A stretch of 64,000 bases of DNA from Aporrectodea caliginosa (GCA_020284085.1 JACEVL010000801.1:280001-344000); one strand, 5' to 3'; positions 22,961-36,684 are shown, counted from the stretch's first letter. Notes: generated by a model from the sequence alone, not told the origin. Numbers and translations are program-made.

Positions 22961-23564
22961 TTTAGCTGCTGCTTCTCCAGCTGCCGTTTCTCCAGCTGCT
23001 GTTTCTGCTTAGATTCTTACTTCAGCCGCAGTGGTCGCATTAGCATCAGAAGAGACAGACAGACAGTTGGTCGAAACGGAGCCTCGAGACGGACTTGATT
23101 TCCGGGCGCTGCATCGACCGAGCGAAGCCGAGAGACTAGATGAATTGTATCAAGCCGATAACCTGTGAACTATTCTCCAAAATATGAAGGAGTCGACCAC
23201 CAAAGCTGCGGCGCTACCAGCAGCAGCAGTAGAACTAGCATCCCTCTATGCTCTTCGGCGGATGGATGCGACGGTTTCTTCTGTCGCTGCAACCACCGTT
23301 ATTATTCACGCAGGCGACTATTTATAGACGTACGTCCCATCCACCCACCCCCAATCACATAAATATATGCGATTGGAAATGTTCTGTATAACAGTATAAA
23401 TGAGTTCCACTGAGTGTGTATAGATTTATAACTGTGCGGGCCTTTAAGACTAATCAGTATTGTCCGTCATTCGAAACCGATGTAATAATGGTTCAATATT
23501 GCGTTTTATATACAGATGAACGTATTTAGAAATATGAGTAGAAAGATAGTAAAATGCATTCATA

Positions 23565-24358
23565 CCTACATGCATACATACATACATACGGATACATACA
23601 TACATAGGATACATACATGCGTACATATACATGTAGACGTACACCCATACATACATACATACATGCATACATGCACACATACATTCATACATAGATGCAT
23701 GCATACGTCGATACATACATACAAGTCATACATACATACATACATACATACATACATACATACATACATACATACATACATACATACATACATACATACA
23801 TTCCATACATACATATATACATAGATGCATACATACAATAATACATACATACAGTCATACATACATACATACATACATACATACATACATACATAGATAC
23901 ATACATACATAGATGCATACATACGTCGATACATACATACAAGTCATACATACATACATACATACATACATACATACATACATACATACATACATACATA
24001 CATACATACATACATACATAGATGCATACATACGTCGATACATACATACAAGTCATACATATATACATACATACATACATACATACATACATACATACAT
24101 ACATACATACATACATACATACATACATACATACATACATACATACATACATACATACATACATACATACATACATACATACATAGATACATATATACAT
24201 AGATGCATACATACGTCAATACATACATACAAGTCATACATACATACATACATACATACATACATACATACATACATACATAGATACATACATACATACA
24301 TACATACATACATACATACATACATACATACATACATACATACATACATACATACATA
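23565..24358. repeat. (CATA)n array, about 800 bp
   Basis: A long tetranucleotide array with CATAGATGCATACATACGTC-type variants recurring every 150-250 bp, which implies segmental duplication within it. Open frames of YIHT or MYVC repeats on both strands are by-products. Confidence 0.95.
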
Positions 24359-24544
24359 CTTGACACGTGCACATGCATTTATTTATGTATGCACGCATGC
24401 ATTTTTACGTACGTGGGCCTATGTATGTAAATTACACCATTAGATTTGGACCTGAGTAGTAGCAGTAGTAGCTTCAGTTTAACGACACTGTGTGTACTTT
24501 GGTAGTCAATAAAAATTTCGACCCCTTTTGACAACTAAACACTG

Positions 24545-24760
24545 ATTAATAATAAGCACTTATTAATCGCACTATATGTAATGAGTCTAATGACCAAGCA
24601 TCAATCGATGACGCTGAGCAATTATTGTGAGTGAAGGACTTGCTCAAGGTCCCTATAGGCAGTGTCCGTCTCAGGTGAGGCTGTAACACGTACTCTCCAC
24701 GCGTTACAAGGCCAACGGCGCTCTCACCAATCGTCTACACTGATCCCCAGATGTCTGGAA
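24545..24760 (-). repeat. SINE-C copy
   Basis: The minus strand has a tRNA-like GATTGGTGAGAGCGCCGTTG head and GAGAGTACGTGTTACAGCC in place of a clean B box. The central GGACCTTGAGCAAGTCCTTC domain and GCTCAGCGTCATCGATTGAT follow. Confidence 0.7.
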
Positions 24761-24892
24761 TTCGTGCACTGCCTGCAGAATATGCGACAAAAGTCGGAAT
24801 TATATGCTTATCGGTGGTCGCGACTTTTTGGATATAATTTGCTGTCGGTGACGAAGAGCCGAAGTCTTTGGACTATCCACCGGAAAGTAGTA

Positions 24893-25012
24893 GTAGTAGT
24901 AGTTTCAGTTTAACGACACTGTGTGATAGCAAAGATCATTAGCGTCGCCCTCCTCCGTTATCCAGGCTTGGAACTGGCGCTGACGGAGTGCGAGCAGCGG
25001 CGGAGTTCGACC
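24893..25012 (-). repeat. SINE-D copy with TAC-repeat tail
   Basis: On the plus strand AGTAGTAGTAGTTTCAGTTT leads into AACGACACTGTGTGATAGC and TTAGCGTCGCCCTCCTCC. The SINE therefore runs on the minus strand and ends in (CTA)n. A truncated copy lies at 24460-24498. Confidence 0.75.
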
Positions 25013-25169
25013 GGAAAGTGGGATATTTATCGGTTCATAAAGTAGGTATCGGTCTAGCGCACAAGTGCACTACCGACAGAACACACAATCACAGACAGTT
25101 CGACCGAACATTACAGGCAACGCATGGATCCACTCAGAGGAACTCCGCGGACTGCGTCTGTGTGGTGGA

Positions 25170-25810
<641 letters not shown>

Positions 25811-26254
25811 ACAAGGGTTTCTACATAGGGTGTGAAGGAAGGGCGATGTCGGATGTTGGCAGTCATTGTGATGTGAATCATCGGTAGTTGTACATTCCAC
25901 GTCTAAGCAAAGGCACTTTATATAGCGCCGCTTAAGGATTGTCGTGGCGTGCAAATGGGTCGGTCAAGGGCAGTTACTTACAGAGGGCAAATACCTCGAG
26001 GGTTGTTTGACGAGAAGTCCGTCTTAACTCTGATTATTCCGATCCCTTCCGGATTAATCAAACCTACGATGGGCTTCCATATCGACTCTGGTGCTGTAAT
26101 AGCCTGTCTACCCTACTGCCTCCCACTCCTACGCCGCCCCCTCTTCCCCCTTCTTCCTTTATATTGTCTTCCTTGTTCTTTTTCAGCAACTGCTATTTAT
26201 TAAATATTTTCTCTCTCTTTCTTCTTCGTCTTCTTAGTTTTTTTTGGCATTTTT

Positions 26255-26355
26255 TCCTTTCTTCATCATCATCATCGGCATCTCATCAGCCTCATAATCG
26301 TCATCATCATCTTCCTTCTTCTTTTCATTCTCTGCTTGTTCTTGTTCTTCTTTTA

Positions 26356-26412
<57 letters not shown>

Positions 26413-27346
26413 TTCTCTCTTCTTCTACTTCCTCTGCTCCTCTCCTTCTCCTACTTCCTCCTCCTCCTCCTCCTCCTCCTCCTCCTCCTCCTCCTCCTCC
26501 TCCTCCTCTTAGCATTCTTCTTCTTCGAATTCTTCTTCTTTGCATTCTTCTGTTTATTCTTCCTTCTATTCTTCGCACTCTTTGTTCGCATTTTTCATCG
26601 CATTCTTCCACTTACTTATTTACCTTTCAAATGTGTCTTCTTGCGCCTTTTCGTCATTCGAGAAGGAAGTACAATGCGCTTTATAAACGGCCTTCATATT
26701 TTTCCATCTCTCCCGCCCGTCTCTTCCTAGCCTTCATCTCCGTTTTCTTATCTCCTACTTCCCGATCCCTCTTCGTCTTTTCCTCTTTTTCCATCGTCAT
26801 TTGTTTTCATGACAAATTCTCTTGCTTGTCCTTGAAGCATAAGCTTCATCCTTGACATCATTTACACGCCCAGCCCTCCTCTCCCTCCTTTTCCTCTTCC
26901 TCCTCCTCTTCCTTATTCCTGTTCTTTTTAATTCTTCCTCTTCGTTATTCCTCATTTTCTCCATCGTTTTTATTCCTCTTTTTTCTCCTCTTTCGAGCAA
27001 GACCTTTTTATGATCTTAACCCTCTTCCTCATTTCCCTTCTATTCCTCGTGCCACATCTTCCTCGTTTTCTCCCCATTGATTCGTTTTCTTCCACCTACC
27101 TACGTATACTCTACCCGGTCCTTCTCCTCCTCCTTCTCCACCTCCTCTCTTCCTCCTCCTCCTCCCCCCTCCTCTCCTCCTCCTCCTTCTCGTTCCACCT
27201 CCTCCTCCTTCTCTTCCTCCTCCTCATTTTTCTCCTCCTCTTCCTCCTCGTCCTCCTCGATCCTCTTCTTCTTCCTCCACCACCACCTCCTCCTCCCCTT
27301 CCTCCTCCTCTTCCTCCTCCTCCTCCTCCTTCTCTCCTCCTCCTCC

Positions 27347-27380
<34 letters not shown>

Positions 27381-28079
27381 TCCTCTTCCTCCTCCTCCTC
27401 CTTCTCTCCTCCTTCTCCACTCTTCTTCTTCTTCTTCTTCCTCCTCCTCCTTCTCCTCTTCCTCTTCCTCCTCCTCCTCTTCTTCTTCTTCCTCCTCCTC
27501 CTCCTCCTCCTCCTCTTTCTCTTCCCTCTTCCTCCTCTTCCTGTCTCCTCCTCCTTCTCTTCCTTCTCCACCTCCTCCTCCTTCCTTCCTCCCTCCTCCT
27601 CCTCCTCCTCCTCCTCTTCCTCCTCCTCCTCTCCTCCTCCTCCTCCTCCTTCTCCTCCTCTTCCTCCTCCTCTTCCTCTTCCTCCTTTCTCTTCCTTCCT
27701 TCTCCACCTCCACCACCTCCTCCTCCCTTCTCCACCTCTTCCTCCTCCTCCTCCTCCTCCTCCTCCTCTCTTCCTCCTCCTCTCTCCTCTTCCTCTCCTC
27801 CTCCTCCTCCTCCTCCCTCTCTTCCTCTTCCTCCTCCTCCTCCTCCTTCTTCCTCCTTCTCCACCTCCACCACCTCCTTCTTCCACCCTCCTCCTCCTCC
27901 CTCCTCCTCCTCCTCCTCCTCCTCCTCCTCTCCTCCTCCCTCCTCCTCCTCCTCCTCCTCTCCTCCTCCTCCTCCCTCCTCCTCCTCCTCCTCCTCCTCC
28001 TTCTCTCCTCCTCCTCCTCCTCCTCCTCCTCTCCTCCTCCTCCTCCTCCTCCTCCTCCTCCTCCTCTCCTCCTCCTCCT

Positions 28080-28110
<31 letters not shown>

Positions 28111-28185
28111 TTCCTCCTTCTCTTCCTCCTCCTCCTCCTCCTCTTCCTCCTCCTCCTCCTCCCTTCCTCCTCCTCCTCCAACTCC
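26255..28185. repeat. Polypyrimidine tract, mostly (CTC/CTT)n, about 1.9 kb
   Basis: The plus strand is almost purely C and T from 27110 to 28185, and dominated by TCC/TCT/ATC from 26255. It is a strong purine-pyrimidine mirror-repeat region able in principle to form triplex DNA. The long Leu/Pro/Ser and Glu/Arg/Gly frames on both strands are by-products. Confidence 0.95.
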
Positions 28186-28404
28186 CCTCTTCACAATCGT
28201 CTTTTCCATCTCCACGATATTCATCTTGGTCATTGTTATGGCCATCTATCCTGCAGAGTCACTCTCCCTGCCCGGCGCCCATTGGCTGCGCGCCTGGCCG
28301 TGCCCTTTGACCTGACCTGGTATGTCTCCTATCCGGCGCCGCGTTGTTATGGATGACACGTCACAGTGCTAAGGAGATTCAGTGCTGCAAAGGAAAGAAA
28401 TAGG

Positions 28405-28655
28405 TTGGAAGAGAGACACCAACTGGAAGTGGTTGGAAGAGAGACACCAACTGGAAGAGGTTGGAGCAGAAACACCAACTGGAAGAGGTTGGAGCAGAGA
28501 CACCAACTGGAAGTGGTTGGAAGAGAGACACCAACTGGAAGAGGTTGGAGCAGAAACACCAACTGGAAGAGGTTGGAGCAGAGACACCAACTGGAAGTGG
28601 TTGGAAGAGAGACACCAACTGGAAGAGGTTGGAGCAGAAACACCAACTGGACAAA
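28405..28655. repeat. 28-bp minisatellite with 84-bp higher-order period
   Basis: About nine copies of GAGACACCAACTGGAAG plus TGG or AGG variants and TTGGA(A/G)(G/C). The order is one TGG unit followed by two AGG units, repeated three times. There are no spacers between units. Confidence 0.9.
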
Positions 28656-28827
28656 CTCCAGCACTGAGACTCTGAATAGACCACAGCCACTTGCCTCGCT
28701 ATAGACCTTTCCGAAGCAACAGTTTACTAAGTGGAAAACGCTTGAAACCTGTCTTTACCGATACTGGAGCTATAAGATGCGGGCACGGAGAAATATCACC
28801 TTCAGTTCGTTATGTTGTCATTGTAAT

Positions 28828-29062
28828 TTTAACTACAAATTTATATAGCGCCACTTGGAGACAGTGGAGGCGCCAGGATTTCAGGTTTGGGGTGGCTAAA
28901 GCTCCAAGCCCTTCCCTTTTGTCCTCTCCTCCTGTGATATGCAGTGATTTCTCACGATTTTGGGGGAGGGCTGAGCCGCAGTTAGGGGGGCTAAGCCCCC
29001 CTATCTTCCCCTGGTGCCGCCACTGCTTGGAGAGAGACTAATCAGAGGTGCTCCCGATGATG
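28828..29062 (-). repeat. LINE/SINE hairpin tail split by a MITE
   Basis: ACAAATTTATATAGCGCCAC lies at 28833-28855 and the second arm, CTAATCAGAGGTGCTCCCGA, starts at about 29038. The 164-bp MITE at 28862-29025 landed in the loop, so the MITE is the younger insertion. Confidence 0.7.
28862..29025. mobile_element. hAT-type MITE, 164 bp
   Basis: Ends CAGTGGAGGCGCCAGG and its inverted counterpart CCTGGTGCCGCCACTG. They are flanked by a perfect 8-bp duplication CTTGGAGA (28854-28861 and 29026-29033). Same family as 13659-13834. Confidence 0.88.
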
Positions 29063-29129
29063 GAACAGAATGGTGGTCTTCCAAGAGCTTGCGAAGTAGT
29101 CAAGGAGACGCTGAGGAGTCCATGTCGCA

Positions 29130-29300
29130 GGTTGTTACGCAACTTATTCCAACGGTGTGCTCATTAGGCTATAGCCGAGTTGAATTAGGTAGCGCAAGAG
29201 GCAGCGAAACCCTCTGAAGCGATTTCTGCCCTGACGGGGATTTGAACCCGTGACCTCTCGGTTGACAATTCAGCACAATAACCACTTGACTAGTAGACTC
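29130..29300 (-). repeat. SINE-B head and part of body
   Basis: The minus strand reads AGTCAAGTGGTTATTGTGCT, then a GGTCACGGGTTCAAATCCCC B-box region, GTCAGGGCAGAAAT, and later CAACTCGGCTATAGCC. This parallels 62036-62160. A SINE-D copy abuts it at 29306. Confidence 0.65.
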
Positions 29301-29305
29301 TTGAT

Positions 29306-29418
29306 GGTAGTAGTAGTTTAACGACACTGTTCGATAACAAAGATCATTAGCGTCGCCCTCCTCCTTCATCCAGGCTTCGGACTGGCACTGACAGAGAACA
29401 ATCAGTGGCGGAGTTAAC
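29306..29418 (-). repeat. SINE-D copy
   Basis: GTAGTAGTTTAACGACACTG, TTAGCGTCGCCCTCCTCC and TCCAGGCTTCGGACTGGCAC, ending CAGTGGCGGAGTTAAC. The SINE orientation is minus. Confidence 0.75.
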
Positions 29419-29454
29419 TCTTGATGTTTATTCATCCAGAAGATTTGTACATTA

Positions 29455-30935
<1,481 letters not shown>

Positions 30936-31189
30936 GCATTCTGGAACATAACACTTAGACGAGCAAATGCTTCCCAGAAACTCATGTCTTCTGGCATTAA
31001 GACATAACGAAGGTGTCATATAGACGTTTTTACCGCAGACAATAAAGCCTGCATACAAACTCTCATCTTTCTCATATTCACACGCTGCAGAGAGACAGAG
31101 ACAGACATGATAATGATAATGATAACAGACCGACACAAAATAAGATAGATAATAACATAATAATAATAATAAGAATAACACAGGCAAAG

Positions 31190-31196
31190 AGAAACA

Positions 31197-31231
<35 letters not shown>

Positions 31232-31591
31232 GACAGAGACAGAGACATATGAACAAGCAGATGCGAATTTCTATGAGGTAGCCATTGGCTCGGTTCTAGC
31301 TCCTATGTTATTTAGGTGAAAAGCTTGCCCTGGGTAATTTTATTCATAGGAGAGGGTGATGCCAGACATTTTAAAGAATTTTCTTCGTCCCTGCGATACT
31401 GTTATGTTCCAGAGTGGTAGGTGAAAGAGTAGGAAGGGAACACTCGCGAAACAAGCTTCCTCTTCCAAGGCCTATCGGTCATGATCCAACGCTTCAACGC
31501 GGTGGCATTCCAGGGCACCATGTCAAGGCTGCCAGTTGCCGACGAGCGGCGAACTCTGGACAGATCCAACAGAGGATATCGTAATGCTAAT

Positions 31592-31665
<74 letters not shown>

Positions 31666-31800
31666 GTAATAACCGTTCCAGACTTTTATCATTTTAATTA
31701 ATATGGAAGTCCCTGAGGGATCATGTTTACCTCGAGGCAAAAAAAAAATAATAATAATAACAATAATAATAATAATATAATAATAATAATAACAACCCGG
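31190..31800. repeat. (ATA)n microsatellites with short unique segments
   Basis: (AAT)n tracts lie at 31198-31231, 31588-31665 and 31748-31795. The unique DNA between, and on to 32465, holds no gene that I recognise. Confidence 0.8.
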
Positions 31801-32465
31801 ATACGGTCCTGATGTCAAGGATCCGGATGAGAAAAACAATAGCATCTCCTATTCACAACTTCAGCAGCCCATGAAACTCTTTACTCGCATCAGCAGCCAG
31901 CCGTAGTAGCATCTGTCTTGCTGCTTTTCATTCCTCAATGTCAGGCCTCCACACGTCGCTGGATTGACCTCAGCATCATCAACATTTCTCCGCCACATTC
32001 AACAGCCTTCGCATCTCAATTGGCACCGCGCTGTCTCAGCAGCCCGCAGGCAGCGGGTGAGGAAGATGAGAAGGACGTCTGAATCCAAGAGATCAAAATG
32101 GCCGACCGACTTACATACTTACTCACTGACTAAGTAACTGACCGAAGAAATGAATTAGTGACCGACTGACCGACTGATCTGGTGACCATATTTGCATTGC
32201 TCATCAGTCGATGCTGGAAGACATTGGGATGCATCCCAAGGACAGCCGCAGATATTGGGAAAAAGACTCGATTGGACTGAAAGGAAGTAACGGGAGTAAA
32301 TATGTGACACGCAATAACGCTCAATGCAAACTGACCGTGTAAAGAGTGCTATAAGTGTTAAAAGCACATGTTTACATACTGTTTTTACGCACCGTCGGGG
32401 GAAACTAGCAGAGTTCAATCTACATCACTTCAACCCTTAGTACCGCATGTACGTATGTATGTATG

Positions 32466-32845
32466 TATTCATTCATTCATTCCAAAGATTTATATAGCGC
32501 CCTTCAAGGTTACTACTCAGGAGCGCTCCCGACCCAACCACGGCTGAAAAGGATGGTTTAAGGCTAGAGTAAAACGCATCTAAATGAACTCTAGGAATAA
32601 GGCGTAATGTTAATGGGAGCCCATTTCAAACCATGGGGCCAGCAACAGAGAAGGCGCGATGCTGTCTAAGAGCAGTTCGCGCACGGGGAACAAGAAGTTC
32701 ACCATGTGTGGAGGAGCGGAGAGCTCTACGTCCCTGCATCCAAAGTAGAGCGACAGAGCTCACATAAATACACAGGAGCGGAACCTAAGAGGCACCGCAC
32801 ACACCAAAGCAGAAAGCCGGTACACAATCCGCTGCGGGATAGGAA
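32466..32845 (-). mobile_element. Non-LTR retrotransposon 3' end, second copy, with nonsense change
   Basis: Homologous to 16362-16720. The minus strand encodes LVPRARTALRQHRAFSVAGP; the following Trp codon of the WN-LP motif is a TGA stop. The GGGAGCGCTCCTGAGTAGTA...GGGCGCTATATAAATC tail ends in GAATGAATGAAT and a CATAC run at 32466. It is a dead, 5'-truncated copy next to the SINE-A at 32855. Confidence 0.8.
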
Positions 32846-32854
32846 GCAGTCTTT

Positions 32855-33115
32855 ATGTATGTATGTATGTATGTATGTATGTATGTATGTATGTATGTAT
32901 GTATGTATGAGCACTTGTTATAGCGCCCCTTCAAGATTTCTACTCAGAAGCGCTCCCGACTACAGCGCGGACACCGAATCGGAGTTTCACCAGAAGCGCA
33001 TGAGCAATTGCGAGTGAAGGACTTGCCCAGGGTCCCTACGCGGCGGTTGAGGTGTATTCGAACCCGCAACCCTCCGGCTGCAAGGCACCGAACATACCCC
33101 TACACCACCGCGCAC
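32855..33115 (-). repeat. SINE-A, full-length copy with CATA tail
   Basis: The minus strand reads GGTGCGCGGTGGTGTAGGGG, GCGGGTTCGAATACACCTC (B box), GGGACCCTGGGCAAGTCCTT, CACTCGCAATTGCTCATG, then GTCGGGAGCGCTTCTGAGTA, the hairpin return GGGGCGCTATAACAAGTGCT and (CATA)n at 32855-32908. Same architecture as 12166-12411. Confidence 0.87.
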
Positions 33116-33624
33116 CACAACAGTATGCTTAGTCTACCCGCCTGAGATTATAACATAACAATTTACGTCACTTAATATTACGTAACATGACATAATATAA
33201 CATGACGTTATTAAAATATAACATAATATAGAATAACATTAATTCTTACCCCGACTCATCTGATCATCCGCCTTCCAATTCTCGACCTAAACGACACCCA
33301 ACTTAACAGATACTCTGCCCCTCTGACCCTCTGGCAACCGGACTCTGACCTCCTTCGAACGAACTATCCTTTAATTCCTTTTGGACGAGCCCTCTGACTC
33401 GACGCAGCGCTCGTGAATAAGCTGATGCCCTGCGCTTGGCTTTCAAGTGGCGCTTTAGAAGTTTGGAATTTACGATTACGATTACGAACATAACTCGACA
33501 TTACTTAGCATAACATGCCAACATAAGAATCCACGATAATACAACATAACATATAATGCAATATCACATAAAATAATATTATAACACAACATTGCATTAC
33601 ATTAGACTGCGTCGCATTACACTA
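33116..33624. other. AT-rich ACATAAT repeats, no gene recognised
   Basis: Degenerate ACATAACATAAT-type repeats occupy 33150-33245 and 33490-33620. Unique sequence between them has no recognisable coding motif. Confidence 0.5.
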
Positions 33625-33639
33625 GCATTACACAAGATC

Positions 33640-34012
33640 ATATTGATTTACGTTTACATTTACAATTACTGGATCATATTGATTTACGTTTACATTTACA
33701 ATTACGGGATCATATTGATTTACGTTTACATTTACAATTACGGGATCATATTGATTTACGTTTACATATTACGGGATTGATTTACGTTTACATTTACAAT
33801 TATCATATAGATTTATTACATTTACAATTACGGGATCATATAGATTTACGTTTACATTTACAATTACGGGATCATATTGATTTACGTTTACATTTACAAT
33901 TACGGGATCATATTGATTTACGTTTACATTTACAATTACGGCATATTGATTTACGTTTACATTTACAATTACGGGATCATATAGATTTACGTTTACATTT
34001 ACAATCATTACG
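33640..34012. repeat. 36-bp minisatellite, about 10 copies
   Basis: The unit is GATTTACGTTTACATTTACA plus ATTACGGGATCATATT, with some shortened copies near 33765-33830. Confidence 0.92.
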
Positions 34013-34507
34013 GTAGGAATCATTCCGTCGCATTGGCTACGCGTGTAGCACGCATTGTCTTCATAAGCGAAGCATTGTCTTGTGGCGATTTAGAGGGATC
34101 ATGCAAAGATGAATTGTTTTCTCTGCTAATAGGACTATTCAAAGGCCTGCGCTCTAAAGCCACGACCTTCTCCCGGCCGAGGACAAAAGGCCTTGCGCGT
34201 GAAGGCCAGCTGAAGACAAATACTGGTAGATTGACTGCGCACTCGGCTTCCAGAGTTCCAGATCGAATGAATGGCCAGTCCACGGGGATTAGGAAAGCCA
34301 CCACTCAACCGTGGACGTATGCTCAAAATAATCCAGCCTCATATTCATCATTTGTTCTTTGTTGTGTGGTCAGAGGCTGTTGCACGCAGAAGAAGCACGC
34401 TGAGTTGTGTGGCTGGAGGAAGGATTGATGGAAGCGAACGAAAATTGAATGGGGAAAAGAAAAACCAGTGGAAGAGAGATCAGAGGCAGTAAGTACAGTT
34501 TAGGAAG

Positions 34508-34816
34508 GGAGATGGTTGAATGGTTACACGCTGGCACGAAGATCAGAAGGACGCGGGATCGATACCCGCTAACCCATAAGGTTGACTCAGCCTTCCACTC
34601 CCTGGGGGGGGGCGATTGTAAAATGAGCAGTAGGACAGATGGGCAACTTGCAGGCTGCCATACAATTAAATTCAAATCCTGTTAAACTTGCTATTATCTG
34701 TTACTACTAGGTCATGTAATCTTACTGCGTACTTGTAAGTTTGAATTAATAAACGAATATTACTACTACTACTACTGCTACTGCAACTGCTACTGCAACT
34801 GCTACTGCAACTGCTA

Positions 34817-34848
<32 letters not shown>

Positions 34849-34858
34849 GCTGCTGCTG

Positions 34859-34946
<88 letters not shown>
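34508..34946 (+). repeat. SINE-E, tRNA-derived, running into a (TAC)n array
   Basis: The head has an A-box-like ATGGTTGAATGGTTACACGC and a B-box-like GCGGGATCGATACCCGC. The body CCACTCCCTGGGGGGGGCGA follows, and the 3' end TTGAATTAATAAACGAATAT passes directly into (TAC/TGC)n at 34758-34946. Confidence 0.7.
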
Positions 34947-34954
34947 AGTAACTA

Positions 34955-35130
34955 CAGGCTACATTTATTATGCGCCATTCTCCGAAGACGAAGCATCAAT
35001 CGATGGAGCTGAGCAGTTACGAGTGAAGGATTTGCTCAAAGTCCCTACACAGTAACCGTCTTTGAGGAGAAGGATCGAACCCGTGCCCAACATCCCTCTG
35101 GTTTAGCGTGACCTGGAGGTAACTTATCCA
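34955..35130 (-). repeat. SINE-C copy
   Basis: The minus strand shows a GGTTCGATCCT-like B box (GCACGGGTTCGATCCTTCTC), GACGGTTACTGTGTAGGGAC, a TTGAGCAAATCCTTCACTCG centre and GCTCAGCTCCATCGATTGAT. Confidence 0.72.
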
Positions 35131-36062
35131 CAGTACACACCGCACTAAAGAAAGCGTTGCCATAGCAACCTAATGCGGAAGGAGACAGGCTGCAGTGCAT
35201 CGTGCAAACGTTATGACGATATCAATGCGCGTCATCTCTCTACGTCCGTTATTTTCTCGAACCGGTTGAACTCTGTATTGACCGTTCAGTTTCCGTCTCC
35301 AACGTCATCGTTATCGTCATCGTTATCGTCATCGTCATCGTCATTATCGCCGCTAACGGCGTCTTCCTTACTGGTCGAAAGTGCAATGACTTCGCGCTCT
35401 TGAAACCAGAGAACCTATCCACTGGATTATCTCCATGCAAGACGAGATATCTTCGCCAAATGAGTTCGTTTCGGAATGTCGTATGGGTGCTTGTATGTGT
35501 ATGTAAGTATGTGTGTATGTATCAGTGCATGGCGGACTGGTTATTTTGCCCCTGATGAACCCCTCTTGTTTCAGCTGGCTGGCCCAAAGGGCAGAAAGGA
35601 ATTAAATAGGTCTTTCCGTCAGTGCACAAAGGTTCTAAGATGTAAATTCCCAAAACGGTCAGGAAATTACCACTGAAAATAAAATGATGTCACCAGAGTC
35701 GATCTATTCAATATTTCCACTGGGTTCTCAATGTACACAAAAGTTTTAGATTTAAACGGTTTAATGTAAAATAAAAGTTCGTTTTATTCTCAAAAGTAAA
35801 CTATCAACTTTATGACAGAACGTTTACTCAGCCATGAGACAAAAGAAGAAAAAGAACTCATATTATAGAGCAAAGATATACATGTATGTAGTCGTTATTG
35901 GCCTTATATTATAATCAGCATAATCATTGGATACTAGCGTAACATAACATGTTCTGATGCAACCATTGCACCATTGCCGCTTCTTGCTACCTTGTTCATG
36001 ACAATGATCAGACACTCAAGGATGAGTTTATACATTTCGCTGCAGTTCATAGAAGCCTACAA
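35131..36062. other. Intergenic, no gene recognised
   Basis: Contains short (TCG/TCA)n near 35305-35345 and no recognisable coding motif. Confidence 0.4.

Positions 36063-36137
<75 letters not shown>
36063..36137. repeat. (TA)n microsatellite
   Basis: About 37 TA units. Shorter (TA)n runs lie at 36341-36366 and 36728-36759. Confidence 0.95.
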
Positions 36138-36141
<4 letters not shown>

Positions 36142-36159
36142 AACCATTGCCAAACTTAC

Positions 36160-36245
36160 TTTCAGAACCGGAGGACCATCGAGCCATTCAGCAATAATTT
36201 CAACCGAATTAGATCCATCTGAGGAGCACCCAGAGGAAATCGAAC
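36160..36245 (-). other. Candidate orphan exon, 86 nt
   Basis: On the minus strand CTCTTTCAG precedes, and GTAAGTTTGG follows, a segment open as GSISSGCSSDG...VEIIAEWLDGPPVLK. The splice signals are good but I do not recognise the product and see no partner exon nearby. Confidence 0.2.
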
Positions 36246-36366
36246 CTGAAAGAGATGAGGACATGTTTGTTAATCCACCGTTCCGTTATGGAAAATGTAT
36301 AAACAGTCTTGGATGCATTTTGAAGACGTTGTTTGTTGTTATATATATATATATATATATATATAT

Positions 36367-36684
36367 CGAGATGTGGATATGGCGAAGAATGGAGAGAGTC
36401 AGCTGGATGGATCGGAGGACAAATGAAGACATACTACAAATGGTGGACGAAAAAGATCCATGATAGGGATAATACGAAGCCGACAAAGAAAATGGTTGGG
36501 CCACATCATGAGAGGAGACTCCCTTCTAAGAATTATAATTGAGGGAAGAATGGAGGGGAAGAAGACACGAGGAAGACCGAGAATGATGTTGTTGGACTGG
36601 ATGTTGGAGGAAGATTACAGCAAACTAAAGGAAAGAGCCAGAAAACGTGATGAATGGCGAAATTGGACGTACGAACCTGCCTAG
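36367..36684 (+). mobile_element. Non-LTR retrotransposon C-terminal fragment, frameshifted
   Basis: Two frames (about 36370-36463 and 36460-36684) together give the classic C-terminus of a non-LTR reverse transcriptase: [18 protein letters not shown], then [28 protein letters not shown] and a final [11 protein letters not shown] stop. A single-base change near 36450-36460 splits the frame. The fragment is bounded by TA microsatellites on both sides. It differs from the family at 16362. Confidence 0.78.

Noticed and set aside
23450..24443. Open frames of YIHT or MYVC repeats
   Set aside because: By-products of the (CATA)n array, present on both strands.
27010..28356. Long open frames (up to 448 codons) of Leu/Ser/Pro or Glu/Arg/Gly
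   Set aside because: They are translations of the polypyrimidine tract. All three frames on both strands stay open, and there are no domains.
28405..28655. CRISPR-like array
   Set aside because: Units are directly adjacent with no unique spacers, and the setting is animal nuclear DNA; it is a minisatellite. The same holds for 16955-17262 and 33640-34012.
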